Source: Martelella mediterranea DSM 17316
Lineage (GTDB): Bacteria; Pseudomonadota; Alphaproteobacteria; Rhizobiales; Rhizobiaceae
NCBI RefSeq assembly: GCF_002043005.1
Contig: NZ_CP020330.1
Span: 952,501 to 1,016,500 of the forward strand
Length of the DNA stretch: 64,000 bases
Direction: 5' to 3'
The number at the start of each line of letters is the position of its first letter. The stretch's first letter is position 1. Made by a program: the position numbers and the translations under genes. A model generated the notes under the pieces. That model saw nothing but the letters and a program-made list of their open reading frames with translations, was not told where the DNA came from and did no database searches. Shown here one piece after another: positions 9,089 to 18,682 of this stretch.

Positions 9089-9799
9089 ATGAAGATTGAC
9101 ACATCCTCCCCGATCGTTGTGCTGACCGGCGCCGGCATTTCTGCGGAATCGGGCCTTGCGACATTCCGCGATCAGGGCGGGCTCTGGGAGGGGCACAGCA
9201 TCGAGGATGTCGCGACCCCTGAGGGTTTCCATAAAAACCCTGACCTGGTGTTCGATTTCTACAATATGCGCCGCCGCGAGGCCGCGAAGGCCAAGCCGAA
9301 CGCCGCTCACAATGCGCTTGCCGCACTGGAAAACGCCTGGGACGGCGATTTCCTGCTGATCACCCAGAATGTCGACGACCTGCACGAACGGGCCGGCTCC
9401 AAGAGGATGTTGCACATGCATGGCCGGCTCGATTCCGCGCTGTGCTATGAATGCGGCAGCCACCAGCACTGGGAGGGCGATCTCGACCGGGACTGCTTCT
9501 GTTCAAGCTGCAGCCGCCCCTCGCTGCGCCCCGATATCGTCTGGTTCGGCGAAATGCCCTATGATATGGACGCGATCGAGGTCGCTTTGGAAAAGGCGGC
9601 CCTGTTCGTGGCGATCGGCACGTCCGGCACGGTCTATCCCGCCGCCGGCTTCGTGGCGGGGGCTGCGGCCGCCGGCGCGCATACGGTCGAGATCAATCTC
9701 GAAGCAACCGGCAACAGCCTGTTCGGCGAATGCCGGACCGGTTCGGCCTCGACGGCCGTTCCAGACTTTGTCGCGACGCTTCTCGGCAAGAAACCCTGA
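9089..9799 (+). CDS. cobB: NAD-dependent protein deacylase, sirtuin family
   Basis: A 236-residue class III sirtuin that removes acetyl or succinyl groups from lysines, using NAD+. Visible motifs are GAGISAESGLATFRD (NAD binding), TQNVDDLHERAG (catalytic segment), HMHGRL with the catalytic His, and four zinc-ligand Cys (CYEC and CSSC around residues 118-145). These are followed by RPDIVWFGE and AIGTSGTVYPAAGF. In E. coli CobB desuccinylates through a Tyr-x2-Arg pair; here the YNMRRREA segment fits that place. It precedes mbfA, which has its own promoter. Confidence 0.95.
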   Translation: MKIDTSSPIVVLTGAGISAESGLATFRDQGGLWEGHSIEDVATPEGFHKNPDLVFDFYNMRRREAAKAKPNAAHNALAALENAWDGDFLLITQNVDDLHERAGSKRMLHMHGRLDSALCYECGSHQHWEGDLDRDCFCSSCSRPSLRPDIVWFGEMPYDMDAIEVALEKAALFVAIGTSGTVYPAAGFVAGAAAAGAHTVEINLEATGNSLFGECRTGSASTAVPDFVATLLGKKP

Positions 9800-9807
9800 T
9801 TACCCGT

Positions 9808-9845
9808 TTGACCTTTGACGAATTCGGATTTAGAATTATTCTAAA
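9808..9845 (+). promoter_or_regulatory. mbfA promoter with an Irr-type iron box over the -10
   Basis: TTGACC (9808-9813) and TAGAAT (9831-9836), spaced by 17 bases, form a good sigma-70 promoter. The -10 lies inside the perfect palindrome TTTAGAATTATTCTAAA (9829-9845), which matches the Irr/ICE box of rhizobia. Irr represses Agrobacterium mbfA under low iron, and this arrangement would let it do so by occluding RNA polymerase. The leader would be only about 20 bases. Confidence 0.8.
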
Positions 9846-9865
9846 CTATAACCGGAATCAGTCCC

Positions 9866-10849
9866 ATGGTCCTGCCCCTTTTTGGTCGCGCCAAGCGCGA
9901 CTTCTCCTCCCTGCGCGAAGCTGAGATACTGGCGCTTGCGATTTCCTCCGAGGAGGACGATGCGCGCATCTACAAGGCCTATGCCGCTCACCTGCGCGGC
10001 GAGTACCCCGACAGCGCGCGGATTTTCGATGACATGGCCGAGGTTGAGGACAGTCACCGGCGCATGCTGATCGACATGTTCAAGCGCCGCTTCGGCGATG
10101 ACATACCGCTGGTCCGGCGCGAGCATGTGCGCGGCTTCATCGAGCGCCGCCCCGACTGGCTGATGAAGACGCTGTCGCTGGACAAGATCCGCCGCCAGTC
10201 GGTGCTGATGGAGGAACAGGCCCAGCGCTTCTACCGCGCCGCCATGAACGAGGTTTCCGACGCCGATACCCGCAAGCTGCTCGGCGATCTCGCCATGGCC
10301 GAGGAGGCGCATGAGGAGCTCGCCGAGACGCTGACCGAGAAACACGCGCCGGAAGGCGTGCGCGACGAGGAGGCCGCCAAGGAGCACCGCCAGTTCCTGC
10401 TGACCTGGGTGCAGCCGGGCCTTGCCGGGCTGATGGACGGCTCGGTCTCGACGCTGGCGCCGATCTTCGCCGCCGCCTTCGCCACGCAGGATACCTGGCA
10501 GACCTTCCTGATCGGCCTGTCGGCCGCCGTCGGCGCCGGCATTTCCATGGGCTTCACCGAGGCGGCCCATGACGACGGCAAGCTTTCGGGCCGCGGCTCG
10601 CCGATCAAGCGCGGCATCGCCTCCGGCGTGATGACCATGCTCGGCGGGCTCGGCCACGCGCTGCCCTATCTGATTCCGGACTTCTGGACCGCGACGATCA
10701 TCGCCATTGTCGTCGTGTTCTTCGAGCTCTGGGCGATCGCCTTCATCCAGAACAAATATATGGAAACTCCGTTCATGCGCGCCGCCTTCCAGGTCGTGCT
10801 GGGCGGCGGCCTGGTGCTGGCGGCCGGCATGATCATCGGCAGCGGCTGA
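9866..10849 (+). CDS. mbfA: Membrane-bound ferritin-like iron exporter MbfA
   Basis: A 327-residue inner-membrane protein. It has an N-terminal rubrerythrin-like domain (about 1-165) with the di-iron ligands in EILALAISSEEDD, EVEDSHRRM, MEEQAQRFY and AEEAHEEL. A C-terminal VIT1/CCC1-like membrane domain (about 175-327) follows, with LAGLMDGSVSTLAPIFAAAF, the SAAVGAGISMGFTEAAHDDG turn and several helices. MbfA exports ferrous iron and protects against iron overload and peroxide in Agrobacterium and Bradyrhizobium. The Irr-type box upstream agrees with that role. Confidence 0.94.
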   Translation: MVLPLFGRAKRDFSSLREAEILALAISSEEDDARIYKAYAAHLRGEYPDSARIFDDMAEVEDSHRRMLIDMFKRRFGDDIPLVRREHVRGFIERRPDWLMKTLSLDKIRRQSVLMEEQAQRFYRAAMNEVSDADTRKLLGDLAMAEEAHEELAETLTEKHAPEGVRDEEAAKEHRQFLLTWVQPGLAGLMDGSVSTLAPIFAAAFATQDTWQTFLIGLSAAVGAGISMGFTEAAHDDGKLSGRGSPIKRGIASGVMTMLGGLGHALPYLIPDFWTATIIAIVVVFFELWAIAFIQNKYMETPFMRAAFQVVLGGGLVLAAGMIIGSG

Positions 10850-10888
10850 GGGGGGCCGCCCGGCTTGGCCTTTGTGTTGCGGGCGGCT

Positions 10889-11812
10889 TCAGCCGTAGCT
10901 GCGGGTCGGGCGGTCCATGACGCGCCTGCCGAACAGGCTGGCGGTCAGGTCCGTCATCAGGATCGCCGCCTTGCCGCGCTCATCGAGGAACGGGTTGAGC
11001 TCGACCAGATCGAGGCTGGTCACGAGCCCGCTGTCATGCAGTATTTCCATCACCAGATGCGCCTCGCGGAAGGTTGCCCCGCCCGGCACGGTGGTGCCGA
11101 CCCCCGGCGCGACCGTCGGGTCGAGGAAATCGACGTCGAAGCTCACATGCAGCATGCCGTTTTCGGCCTCGACCTTTTCCAGGAATGCCGTCAGCAACCC
11201 GGCAATGCCGTTTTCGTCGATGGCGCGCATGTCATGCACCGTAACGCCCGCGCCGCGGATCGTCGCGCGTTCGGCCGGATCGACGCTGCGGATGCCGATC
11301 ATGCAGACATTTTTCGGATCGACCGGAGCGGCGAGCGGCGGAAACACGCCTTCGAAACCCGGCTGGCCGGTGAAATAGGCGGCCGGCGTGCCGTGCAGAT
11401 TGCCGCTGTCGGTGGTCTCGAGCGTGTGGAAATCCGTGTGTGCGTCGAGCCACAGCACGAAAAGCGGTCGGCCCTCTTCCTGCGCCCGCCGCGCAACGCC
11501 GGCAACGCTTGCCGCCGCCATCACGTGATCGCCGCCCATGAAGATCGGCAGGCCATCCGCGGAAATTTCGAACGCCTTGTCGACCAGCGCGTCGAGCCAG
11601 GACACGGTCTCGCTCAAGGCCTTGAGCTTGGCGTTGGGATGGGAGACGGCGCGTTCGGCGGCGGGCGTCAGATCGCCGAGATCGCGCACGGTATGGCCGA
11701 GCCCCCTCAGCGCCTCGGCCAGGCCCGCGGCTCTCAACCCGTTGGGCCCCATATTGCAGCCCTTGCGCCCCGAGCCGCACTCGACCGGCACGCCCAGCAA
11801 GATACAGTCCAT
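10889..11812 (-). CDS. rocF: Arginase
   Basis: A 307-residue ureohydrolase that cleaves arginine to ornithine and urea. The manganese ligands are in GGDHVMAAAS, DAHTDFH and SFDVDFLDP, and LHGTPAAY and LVELNPFLD complete the signature. The presence of GNLHGTP and the length favour arginase over agmatinase. The start at 11812 (MDCILLGVPVECG) has GGAGA close upstream; a longer in-frame start at 11914 adds an unconserved tail. It is convergent with mbfA and divergent from the diguanylate cyclase; no regulator (ArgR/Lrp type) is adjacent. Confidence 0.93.
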   Translation of the reverse strand: MDCILLGVPVECGSGRKGCNMGPNGLRAAGLAEALRGLGHTVRDLGDLTPAAERAVSHPNAKLKALSETVSWLDALVDKAFEISADGLPIFMGGDHVMAAASVAGVARRAQEEGRPLFVLWLDAHTDFHTLETTDSGNLHGTPAAYFTGQPGFEGVFPPLAAPVDPKNVCMIGIRSVDPAERATIRGAGVTVHDMRAIDENGIAGLLTAFLEKVEAENGMLHVSFDVDFLDPTVAPGVGTTVPGGATFREAHLVMEILHDSGLVTSLDLVELNPFLDERGKAAILMTDLTASLFGRRVMDRPTRSYG

Positions 11813-11998
11813 GTCATTCTCCACAGCCCTGCCGAAGAATCGGGCATCCGGCGCATGCAAACACGAATGATCGTAAAAGAGAACCGTCACAACGCCATGA
11901 ATTACAGGAGCCATGCGTCAGCAGGAATATCGATCCGGGCCGGTTCTGTGCTATTTGATGTCGAAAGGAAACGGCGAGGCATGAATTGAGAAGGCAGC

Positions 11999-14959
11999 AT
12001 GGATGAAATCTGTTTGAGCGACGCCCGGCAATCGGCCGGCCGTTTTTTCCAGAAGATGACCAAGCCGGTCTTCGCCTTCATCCTGCTGATCACCTCCCTT
12101 GCCGCCAGTCCGCTTGCGGCCGAACCGGTCGACCTGACCGATGAGGAGCGGGCCTATATCGCCGCTTACCGCGTGGCGACCATCGGGCTCGTGGCCGACA
12201 ACGAGCCGTATTCCTTCTACCTCAATGGCAAGATCATGGGCTGGTCGGTGGACGTGCTGGACGCGATCTCCGCAATGACCGGTCTCGATTTCGCGGTCCG
12301 GCTGGGTTCGTGGCCGGAAATCTACGGCCAGTTCCGCCAGGGCGGGCTGGACGTGATCGCCGACATCTCCTTCACCGAGGAGCGGGACCCGTTCATTCTC
12401 TTCACCGAACCCTACCACCTGCGTCGCACGATATTGTTCGAAAATGTCGACCGCCCGCTCGGCGATCTCGCCGACACGGAGGCGCTGAAAGCGCGGCGGA
12501 TCGGCGTGATCCGCGACATCTACTATGCCAACGCGCTCAAGGATGCCGGATTCCAGCTCCAGGAATATGCGACCTATCGCGACCTGATGGCGGCGGTCGC
12601 CTTCGGCTGGGTGGACGGCGCGCTCGCCGCGGAGTTGACCGGGAATTTCTTCATCCGCGAGAATGGTTTCACCAATGTGGCGGCCGCCGGCGCGCTGCCG
12701 TTGACAGCGGTGTCACTGGAAGACTTCCGCCTCGGCGTTCTCGATCAGGCCGGCGATGCCGCGCTTCTGTCGTCGATCCTGCAGAAGGCCGTGCTGGCGT
12801 TGCCGCCCGAAACCCTGGACGAGATCACCGACCGCTGGCTGAGCTACCGCACGGGGCGCACCAGCAATGGCGGCCTGCTGCGGCTGCTGCCGGAGGAACA
12901 GGCCTTCATCGAGGAAGCGCCGACGCTCTCGATCGGCTTCATCATCGATTACCAGCCCTTCAGCTATCTCGAGAACGGTCGCGGCCAGGGTCTTGCCGTC
13001 GATCTTGCCCAGTATATCAGCGCCAGCACGGGCCTCTCGTTCGAGCCGGTCTATGACAACTGGGCGAAATTGCTGCAGCGCTTCAAATCCGGCGACCTCG
13101 ATATTATCACCAATATCTCCCACACCGAGGAACGCAGCGAATTCACGCTGTTTTCCGACGAATACCACCGCATCCCCAATGCGGTATTCGTGCGCTCCGG
13201 CTTCGGCCCCTATCGCGACATCGCCGATCTCGACGGCAAGCGGATCGGGATCGGCCGCGACATCTATTACGCCGATGCGGTTTCGGCGCGGTTTGACGAC
13301 GTGCGCCAGTTCGATGGCCAGGAAGCGCTGATCCACGCGCTGGCCGACGGCGAGATCGACGCCGCCATCGCTTCGCTGAGCAATGGCAATTCCATCATCC
13401 GCCGCGACGGGTTGATCAATATCCAGATCGGCGGCGAGTTCCTGATGGACGGGGTCGAGCGCGAGGACCTGCGCTTCGGCGTCTCGCCGAAATATCCCTA
13501 TCTCGAAAGCATCATCGACCGTTCGCTCGCCTCGATCCCGCTCGCGCGCTGGCAGGAGATGGAAAACCGCTGGCTCGGTCCGCCGCTGGCCGGGATCGAT
13601 CGCCGCCGCGCCGTGCTCGATGAAGACGAACGCGATTATCTGCATGACAGAGGGCCGCTCAGGGTCTGCGTCGATCCGCGATCGCCGCCTTATACCATGA
13701 TCGAACGCGACGGCGATTTCACCGGAGCGATTGCCGATATCCTTGCGCTTCTGGGTGAGAACGGCGAGTTTTCCTGGCAGATTCAGCCGGTGCCGCTCAC
13801 CTCCGACAGCGAGCGTGAGGCCGCCCTTGCCGGCTGCGACGTGCTGCCATTCGTCGCCAATGCCGATTTCGCCGGAAGCGACTACGATCTGACGCCCTCC
13901 TATCTCGAAATGGCGCTTGCCGTCGCAAGTCGGCTGCAGGCGCCGTTCGTGGAAAGCATGCGCGACCTTGAAGGACAGCGTGTCGGGGTGGTGTCGCGCC
14001 ACGCGCCGCTGACGATGCTGAAGGCGCGCTATCCCGATGTCGCGATCGTGGCGCTGGACGGTGAAGGCGCCGGGCTCGATGCCGTGCTGGGCGGCGAACT
14101 GGACGCGGTCGTCGGCCCGCTCGACACGCTCGTCTATCTGATCGCCGCCAGGAACACCAACGACATCAAGATCTCCGGCCGAATCTCCGAGAACGTCCAG
14201 GTGGTCGCAGCCACGACGGCGGCCGAGCCCATGCTCGGCGATATTTTCGAAAAGCTGATCGCCACGCTCGATCCCGTCGAGGTCGACCGGATTCTCAACC
14301 GCCAGAAGCTGGCGCCGTTCAAGCGCGCGATCGACTACCGGCTGTTGTTCGCCACCGCGGCGCTGATCGCCGTCGTGTTCCTCGTTTTCCTGTACTGGGT
14401 CCGCAAGTTGCGACTGCTCAACAGGGCGCTGAACACGGCCAATGACCTGCTGCAACAGTCCTCCATCACCGATGGGTTGACCGGGCTCTACAACCGAACC
14501 CATTTCATCGCGCGCGCCGAAGTCGCCTTTGAACAATGCCGGCGCGACGGCGAGCGCTTTACTCTCACCATGCTCGACGTCGACCATTTCAAGCCGATCA
14601 ACGACCGGATGGGCCACGTCTTCGGCGATGCCTGTCTGGAACATCTCGCCGCGGTCTTCCGGTCCCACTTCCAGAGAGCGGACGACATGGTCGCGCGTTA
14701 CGGCGGAGAGGAGTTCATCGCCTATCACATCGCGGGCGGACCGGAGGAAATCCGCGCTTTCCTCGAGGATTTGCGCGCCAAAGTGGAGGCGAGCCCGGTG
14801 CGCCATCACGATTACGTCCAGCCGCTGACGGTGAGTATAGGATTTTATTCCGCCGTTCCCGGTGAACACGACACGCTCGATCGCTTCATCGCCGAAGCCG
14901 ACCAGCGGCTCTACGACGCCAAGGAGGCCGGGCGCAACCGCGTCATCGGCAACGACTGA
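11999..14959 (+). CDS. Diguanylate cyclase with three periplasmic solute-binding sensor domains
   Basis: A 986-residue transmembrane receptor. After a signal or anchor segment (about 20-40) come three consecutive SBP_bac_3-type domains (about 45-285, 300-540 and 548-770). Repeats such as GWSVDVLDAISAMTGLDF / GLAVDLAQYISASTGLSF and DVIADISFTEERDPF / DIITNISHTEERSEF show internal duplication of the first two; the third begins RVCVDPRSPPYTMIERDG. A membrane helix near 778-798 (LLFATAALIAVVFLVFLYW) leads to a GGDEF domain with active-site GGEEF and an intact RxxD inhibitory site (RADD). It should make c-di-GMP in response to small periplasmic ligands, probably amino acids. Start uncertain: Met20 is possible. 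Confidence 0.93.
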   Translation: MDEICLSDARQSAGRFFQKMTKPVFAFILLITSLAASPLAAEPVDLTDEERAYIAAYRVATIGLVADNEPYSFYLNGKIMGWSVDVLDAISAMTGLDFAVRLGSWPEIYGQFRQGGLDVIADISFTEERDPFILFTEPYHLRRTILFENVDRPLGDLADTEALKARRIGVIRDIYYANALKDAGFQLQEYATYRDLMAAVAFGWVDGALAAELTGNFFIRENGFTNVAAAGALPLTAVSLEDFRLGVLDQAGDAALLSSILQKAVLALPPETLDEITDRWLSYRTGRTSNGGLLRLLPEEQAFIEEAPTLSIGFIIDYQPFSYLENGRGQGLAVDLAQYISASTGLSFEPVYDNWAKLLQRFKSGDLDIITNISHTEERSEFTLFSDEYHRIPNAVFVRSGFGPYRDIADLDGKRIGIGRDIYYADAVSARFDDVRQFDGQEALIHALADGEIDAAIASLSNGNSIIRRDGLINIQIGGEFLMDGVEREDLRFGVSPKYPYLESIIDRSLASIPLARWQEMENRWLGPPLAGIDRRRAVLDEDERDYLHDRGPLRVCVDPRSPPYTMIERDGDFTGAIADILALLGENGEFSWQIQPVPLTSDSEREAALAGCDVLPFVANADFAGSDYDLTPSYLEMALAVASRLQAPFVESMRDLEGQRVGVVSRHAPLTMLKARYPDVAIVALDGEGAGLDAVLGGELDAVVGPLDTLVYLIAARNTNDIKISGRISENVQVVAATTAAEPMLGDIFEKLIATLDPVEVDRILNRQKLAPFKRAIDYRLLFATAALIAVVFLVFLYWVRKLRLLNRALNTANDLLQQSSITDGLTGLYNRTHFIARAEVAFEQCRRDGERFTLTMLDVDHFKPINDRMGHVFGDACLEHLAAVFRSHFQRADDMVARYGGEEFIAYHIAGGPEEIRAFLEDLRAKVEASPVRHHDYVQPLTVSIGFYSAVPGEHDTLDRFIAEADQRLYDAKEAGRNRVIGND

Positions 14960-14988
14960 GCGCGACCTTCATCCGACACGCGCAGACC

Positions 14989-15897
14989 TCAGTTCTCGCG
15001 CGAGGCCACGAAGCGGGCTGCGGCGATCAGCGTTGCCGCCCGCGCACCGAAGGGGCTAAGCAGGGCCTCGGCCTCCGCGACCAGTTCCGTCAGCCGGCGC
15101 TCGGCCCAGGCCGGGCCGTGGAGCGACACCAGCGTGCCCTTGCCGCGCCCGGCATCCTTGCCGGTCGCCTTGCCCATGGTTTCGGCATCGGCTCTGAGAT
15201 CGAGGAGATCGTCGGCAAGCTGGAAGGCGAGGCCGATCACCGCGCCGAACCGGGCAAGCCGGGCGCGCGCGTCCGCCCCGGCGCCGGCAATGATCGCACC
15301 GGCCTCCGCTCCAAACCGGATCAGCGCGCCGGTCTTCATCGCCTGTAGCGTCACGATGCCGGCCTCGTCCGGCGGGGTCTTCTCCGCCGCCAGATCAAGC
15401 GCCTGACCGCCCGCCATGCCGCCAATGCCCGCCGCCCGCGACAGCGCGCTGACAAGCGCAAGGCGGGCTACGGGATCGAGCCCGGTCGCATCGTCGGCGA
15501 TGATATCGAAGGCGAGCGTCAGCAGGCTGTCGCCGGCGAGAATCGCGGCGGCCTCGTCAAAGGCCGTGTGCACGGTCGGTCGTCCCCGGCGCAGATCGTC
15601 GTCATCCATGGCCGGCAGGTCGTCATGGATCAGCGAATAGCAGTGGATGCATTCCAGCGCAGCCGCCACCCTGAGCGCCGCATCCGCCGGCCCGCCGAGA
15701 AGCCGCGTTGTCTCGATCACCAGAAACGGGCGGAAACGCTTGCCGCCGTTCAGCACGCCGTGGCGGATCGCCGCCATCAGCGTTTCCGGCCGCGCCGTTT
15801 CGCCTTCAAGCGGTTCGGGGCCGAGCAGTCGGTCGAGGCAGGCTTCGACGTCCTTGCGGGCGCTTTCGAGGCGGGTGGTGAATTCGGTCTCTGACAT
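14989..15897 (-). CDS. ispA: Farnesyl (polyprenyl) diphosphate synthase
   Basis: A 302-residue trans-prenyltransferase that condenses IPP with allylic diphosphates, most likely to farnesyl diphosphate. The first Asp-rich motif is [17 protein letters not shown] with the inserted two residues typical of bacterial IspA. The second is [10 protein letters not shown], and the GGKRFRP motif lies near residue 50. It begins [19 protein letters not shown]; an upstream in-frame ATG (15915) adds six residues. No dxs is next to it, unlike in many bacteria. It is convergent with the diguanylate cyclase and divergent from mtgA. Confidence 0.93.
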   Translation of the reverse strand: MSETEFTTRLESARKDVEACLDRLLGPEPLEGETARPETLMAAIRHGVLNGGKRFRPFLVIETTRLLGGPADAALRVAAALECIHCYSLIHDDLPAMDDDDLRRGRPTVHTAFDEAAAILAGDSLLTLAFDIIADDATGLDPVARLALVSALSRAAGIGGMAGGQALDLAAEKTPPDEAGIVTLQAMKTGALIRFGAEAGAIIAGAGADARARLARFGAVIGLAFQLADDLLDLRADAETMGKATGKDAGRGKGTLVSLHGPAWAERRLTELVAEAEALLSPFGARAATLIAAARFVASREN

Positions 15898-15997
15898 GGG
15901 GCCATGTCTTGGCATGAGGGCGCGCGGCGTTCAAGCGGTTTCGCGCGCGCTCTCATGCAGGGACGGCAACGGCTTTTCTTGGCGTCGGCATCACGCT

Positions 15998-16759
15998 ATG
16001 GAAGGGGCGGATTTCACGAAAGCTGATATATCGATGCGCGACGACGACATGCCGGAAGACGATGAGGATGAGGCTCCCCGCCGGTCGCTGTTTCGCCGCC
16101 TGATCCGCTATGGCGTGATCGCAATCATCGTGATCGTGCTTTTGCCGTATCTGCTGCTGCCGCTCTACCGGCCGTCCTTCGTCCATCCGGTTTCGGTGCC
16201 GATGATGGCCCGGCTTTTTACCGGCTACGACCGGCAATGGGTGCCGTTCGACGAGATCGCGCCGGTGCTGGTGCAATCGGTGATGATGTCGGAGGACGGG
16301 CAGTTCTGCAATCACGACGGCATCGACTGGGGCGAGTACAAGGCCGTGGTCGAGGATGCGCTGGCGGGCAAGGCCGTGCGCGGGGCGAGCACGATACCGA
16401 TGCAGACGGTGAAAAACCTCTATCTCTGGAACAGCCGCTCCTATCTGCGCAAGGCGCTGGAACTGCCGCTGGCGATCTCCGCCGACATCGTCTGGCCGAA
16501 GAAGCGGATCATGGAAATCTATCTCAACATCGCGCAATGGGGGCCGGAAACCTTCGGTATCGAGGCGGCGGCGCGCGAACAGTTCGGAGTGTCCGCCGCG
16601 GACCTGACGGCGCGGCAGGCCGCACTGCTCGCCGTCTCGCTGCCCGATCCGGTGGGCCGGCAGGCCGCGGCCCCAAGCCGACATATGCAGAACCTCGCCG
16701 CCAGGGTGGAGCGGCTGGCCGGGCGCTCGGGCGCCTATATCACCTGCCTTTATGACTGA
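15998..16759 (+). CDS. mtgA: Monofunctional biosynthetic peptidoglycan transglycosylase
   Basis: A GT51 glycosyltransferase of about 253 residues that polymerises lipid II into glycan strands at the inner membrane. After an acidic N-terminus ([11 protein letters not shown]) there is one membrane anchor (about 35-58, [20 protein letters not shown]). GT51 motifs follow: [16 protein letters not shown] (motif 1, catalytic Glu), [16 protein letters not shown] (motif 2), [25 protein letters not shown] (motif 3) and the final [14 protein letters not shown]. The start is uncertain among ATGs at 15998, 16034 and 16049; none has a strong ribosome site. Confidence 0.93.
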   Translation: MEGADFTKADISMRDDDMPEDDEDEAPRRSLFRRLIRYGVIAIIVIVLLPYLLLPLYRPSFVHPVSVPMMARLFTGYDRQWVPFDEIAPVLVQSVMMSEDGQFCNHDGIDWGEYKAVVEDALAGKAVRGASTIPMQTVKNLYLWNSRSYLRKALELPLAISADIVWPKKRIMEIYLNIAQWGPETFGIEAAAREQFGVSAADLTARQAALLAVSLPDPVGRQAAAPSRHMQNLAARVERLAGRSGAYITCLYD

Positions 16760-16828
16760 CATTCGACATTGTTGTTGGCGCGGGGCGGGGAAATGCGGTT
16801 AACTCCCGCGCAAACGGAAGGGTGAAGC

Positions 16829-17476
16829 ATGAGCGATCTGACGCTTTATATCGGCAACAAGAAATATTCCTCATGGTCGCTCAGGCCCTGGCTGGCGATG
16901 GAGGCCGCCGGCATTCCGTTCAAGGAAGTACTGATCCCGTTCGATTTTCCCGCCGGCAATCCGCGCTTCCGCGAGGTCTCGCCCGTGGGTCAGGTGCCGG
17001 TATTGCATCACGGCAAATTCCGGGTCTGGGAATCGCTCGCGATCATCGAATATGTCGCCGAGCTTTACCCCGAGGCCCAGCTCTGGCCCGCAGACAGGAT
17101 CGAACGGGCGGCGGCGCGGGCGGTCTCGGCGGAAATGCATGCGGGCTTCCGGGCGCTGCGCGGGGCTTGCCCGATGAATTTCGGCCGCAAGCCCGCCCCA
17201 CTTGCCGTCGATGACGCCGTCCGGGCCGATGTCCGGCGCATCGAGACGCTGTGGGCCGACGCGCTGGAGGCCTCCGGCGGGCCGTTCCTGTTCGGCAGCT
17301 TTTCGGCGGCCGATGCGATGTATGCACCGGTCGTCAACCGCTTCGAGGTCTATGAACTCACCGACAATCCGACGTCGCTCGCCTATATGACCGCGATCAG
17401 AAGCGTGCCGGCTTTCCAGCGCTGGCGCGACGGTGCGCTGGCCGAAAGCTGGGTGGTTCCGGAAGACGAAGTCTGA
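16829..17476 (+). CDS. Glutathione S-transferase family protein
   Basis: A 215-residue cytoplasmic GST. The thioredoxin-like N-terminal half shows [22 protein letters not shown] with the likely catalytic Ser in [13 protein letters not shown] (cis-Pro) and the glutathione-binding [11 protein letters not shown]. The helical C-terminal half contains [20 protein letters not shown], where the conserved Asp caps helix 6. It resembles the GstA-like group common in rhizobia. The ATG follows GAAGGGTGAAGC. Substrate unknown; stress or xenobiotic detoxification is the usual role. Confidence 0.9.
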   Translation: MSDLTLYIGNKKYSSWSLRPWLAMEAAGIPFKEVLIPFDFPAGNPRFREVSPVGQVPVLHHGKFRVWESLAIIEYVAELYPEAQLWPADRIERAAARAVSAEMHAGFRALRGACPMNFGRKPAPLAVDDAVRADVRRIETLWADALEASGGPFLFGSFSAADAMYAPVVNRFEVYELTDNPTSLAYMTAIRSVPAFQRWRDGALAESWVVPEDEV

Positions 17477-17526
17477 GCCCGGTCTCCGCCCGGCTTCCCA
17501 ATGAGTCAAAAAAATGCCAAGGGGAC

Positions 17527-17555
17527 TGGTCAAACTCCGGATTGCCCTGTATAAG
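17527..17555 (+). promoter_or_regulatory. Probable sigma-70 promoter of rpmF
   Basis: TGGTCA (17527-17532) and TATAAG (17550-17555) are spaced by 17 bases. They lie about 90 bp before the rpmF start, after the end of the GST gene. Confidence 0.5.
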
Positions 17556-17643
17556 CGCGCCAAATTTCAAGAATTCCAAGGGCGATCTTGCGGTGGTTTC
17601 ACCCGCCGATGATTGCGCCTTGCGCCCCAAGTGGAGTAGTCCA

Positions 17644-17829
17644 ATGGCTGTACCGAAAAGAAAAACGACCCCGTCCAAGCGCGGTATGCGCCGTGCTGCC
17701 GACGCTCTCAAGGCTCCGACCTATGTCGAAGACAAGAATTCCGGCGAACTGCGCCGTCCGCACCATATCGATCTGAAGACCGGCATGTATCGCGGCCGCC
17801 AGGTTCTGACGCCGAAGGAAAGCGCCTGA
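17644..17829 (+). CDS. rpmF: 50S ribosomal protein L32
   Basis: A 61-residue protein, [20 protein letters not shown] onward, with the alphaproteobacterial C-terminus [18 protein letters not shown]. This form lacks the zinc-binding Cys pairs found in some L32 proteins, as is usual in rhizobia. The ATG at 17644 follows GTGGAGTAGTCCA. It is monocistronic, with its own promoter upstream and a strong terminator 30 bp downstream. Confidence 0.97.
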   Translation: MAVPKRKTTPSKRGMRRAADALKAPTYVEDKNSGELRRPHHIDLKTGMYRGRQVLTPKESA

Positions 17830-17860
17830 TCCATCAGGCAGCGTTTCCGCTGAAATTGAA

Positions 17861-17888
17861 AAAGCCGTCCCAAAGGGACGGCTTTTTT
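17861..17888. terminator. Bidirectional terminator between rpmF and phaR
   Basis: AAAGCCGTCCC pairs perfectly with GGGACGGCTTT around an AAA loop. The plus strand then has a run of six T, and the complement gives a T-run for the minus strand. It serves rpmF and the convergent phaR. Confidence 0.9.
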
Positions 17889-17931
17889 GTTGCGGCGCAT
17901 TTCATGGCCGGGCGTTTCCGCCCGGCGTCGC

Positions 17932-18483
17932 TCACATATTGTCGATACGGTCCTGCAGCACCCGCAACTGACGCCTGAGATCGTCGAGATCGCCGGCGGC
18001 CGCAGTGTGCATGCCGTCAAGGTCGTCCTCTTCTGCCGCGGCGCGGTAGCTGGTGGCGCCGAGGCCGGCCTGACGCGCGGCCTCTTCCTTGCGGTAGTAC
18101 TCCCGCTTCAGCGGATTGGCGTAGAGTGCCTTGTCCATCTGTTCGCGCATATGGGTCTGCTGCTCGGAAAACGCCTTCATGGCGTTGTCGAGAAAGCCCG
18201 GCAGCATGGCCTGCATCTGGTCGCCGTAATAGCCGATGATCTCGCGCAGGAATGAAACCGGCAGGATCGCCTGATCGGACTTCGCCTCCTGTTCGAAGAT
18301 GATCTGGGTCAGCACGGTATGGGTGATGTCGTCGCCGGCCCTGGCGTCCTTCACGGTGAAATCCTCTCCTCTTTTCACCATGTCGGCCAGGTCTTCCAGC
18401 GTGACGTAGCTGCTGGTGCCGGTATTGTAGAGCCGGCGGTTCGCATATTTCTTGATGATTGTTGGTCCGTCGCTTACGGGCAT
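17932..18483 (-). CDS. phaR: Polyhydroxyalkanoate synthesis repressor PhaR
   Basis: A 183-residue transcription repressor that binds PHB granules and phasin or biosynthesis promoters. The N-terminal PHB/PHA accumulation DNA-binding domain is clear (IIKKYANRRLYNTGTSSYVTLEDLADMVKRGEDFTVKDA, about residues 9-48), followed by the ITHTVLTQIIFEQE block and helical C-terminal parts. The start MPVSDG at 18483 matches the family. It is divergent from the acetyl-CoA acetyltransferase gene at 18683, the usual rhizobial neighbour, and the 199-bp gap should hold the promoters of both. Confidence 0.95.
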   Translation of the reverse strand: MPVSDGPTIIKKYANRRLYNTGTSSYVTLEDLADMVKRGEDFTVKDARAGDDITHTVLTQIIFEQEAKSDQAILPVSFLREIIGYYGDQMQAMLPGFLDNAMKAFSEQQTHMREQMDKALYANPLKREYYRKEEAARQAGLGATSYRAAAEEDDLDGMHTAAAGDLDDLRRQLRVLQDRIDNM

Positions 18484-18682
18484 TGTGCCTCCTCCCGCGA
18501 TCTGTTTCCTCTTCCCGCCTTGATGTAACCTCAAAACCGGGCCCGGTACAATGATTTTGTCGCAATGCAGCGACGCCGGCGGCGGGGCCTTTCCCGCGCG
18601 GCAAAGCGGCGGCGGCGGCCCGTTTGACTTCGCAAACCGGCTTCTGCACATTGCCGCTATCGTGAAACGGGGAGAGAGAAAC

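Noticed and set aside
12713..14869. A 718-codon antisense frame inside the diguanylate cyclase gene
   Set aside because: The composition is typical of shadow frames in GC-rich DNA, and the sense frame encodes intact sensor and GGDEF domains.
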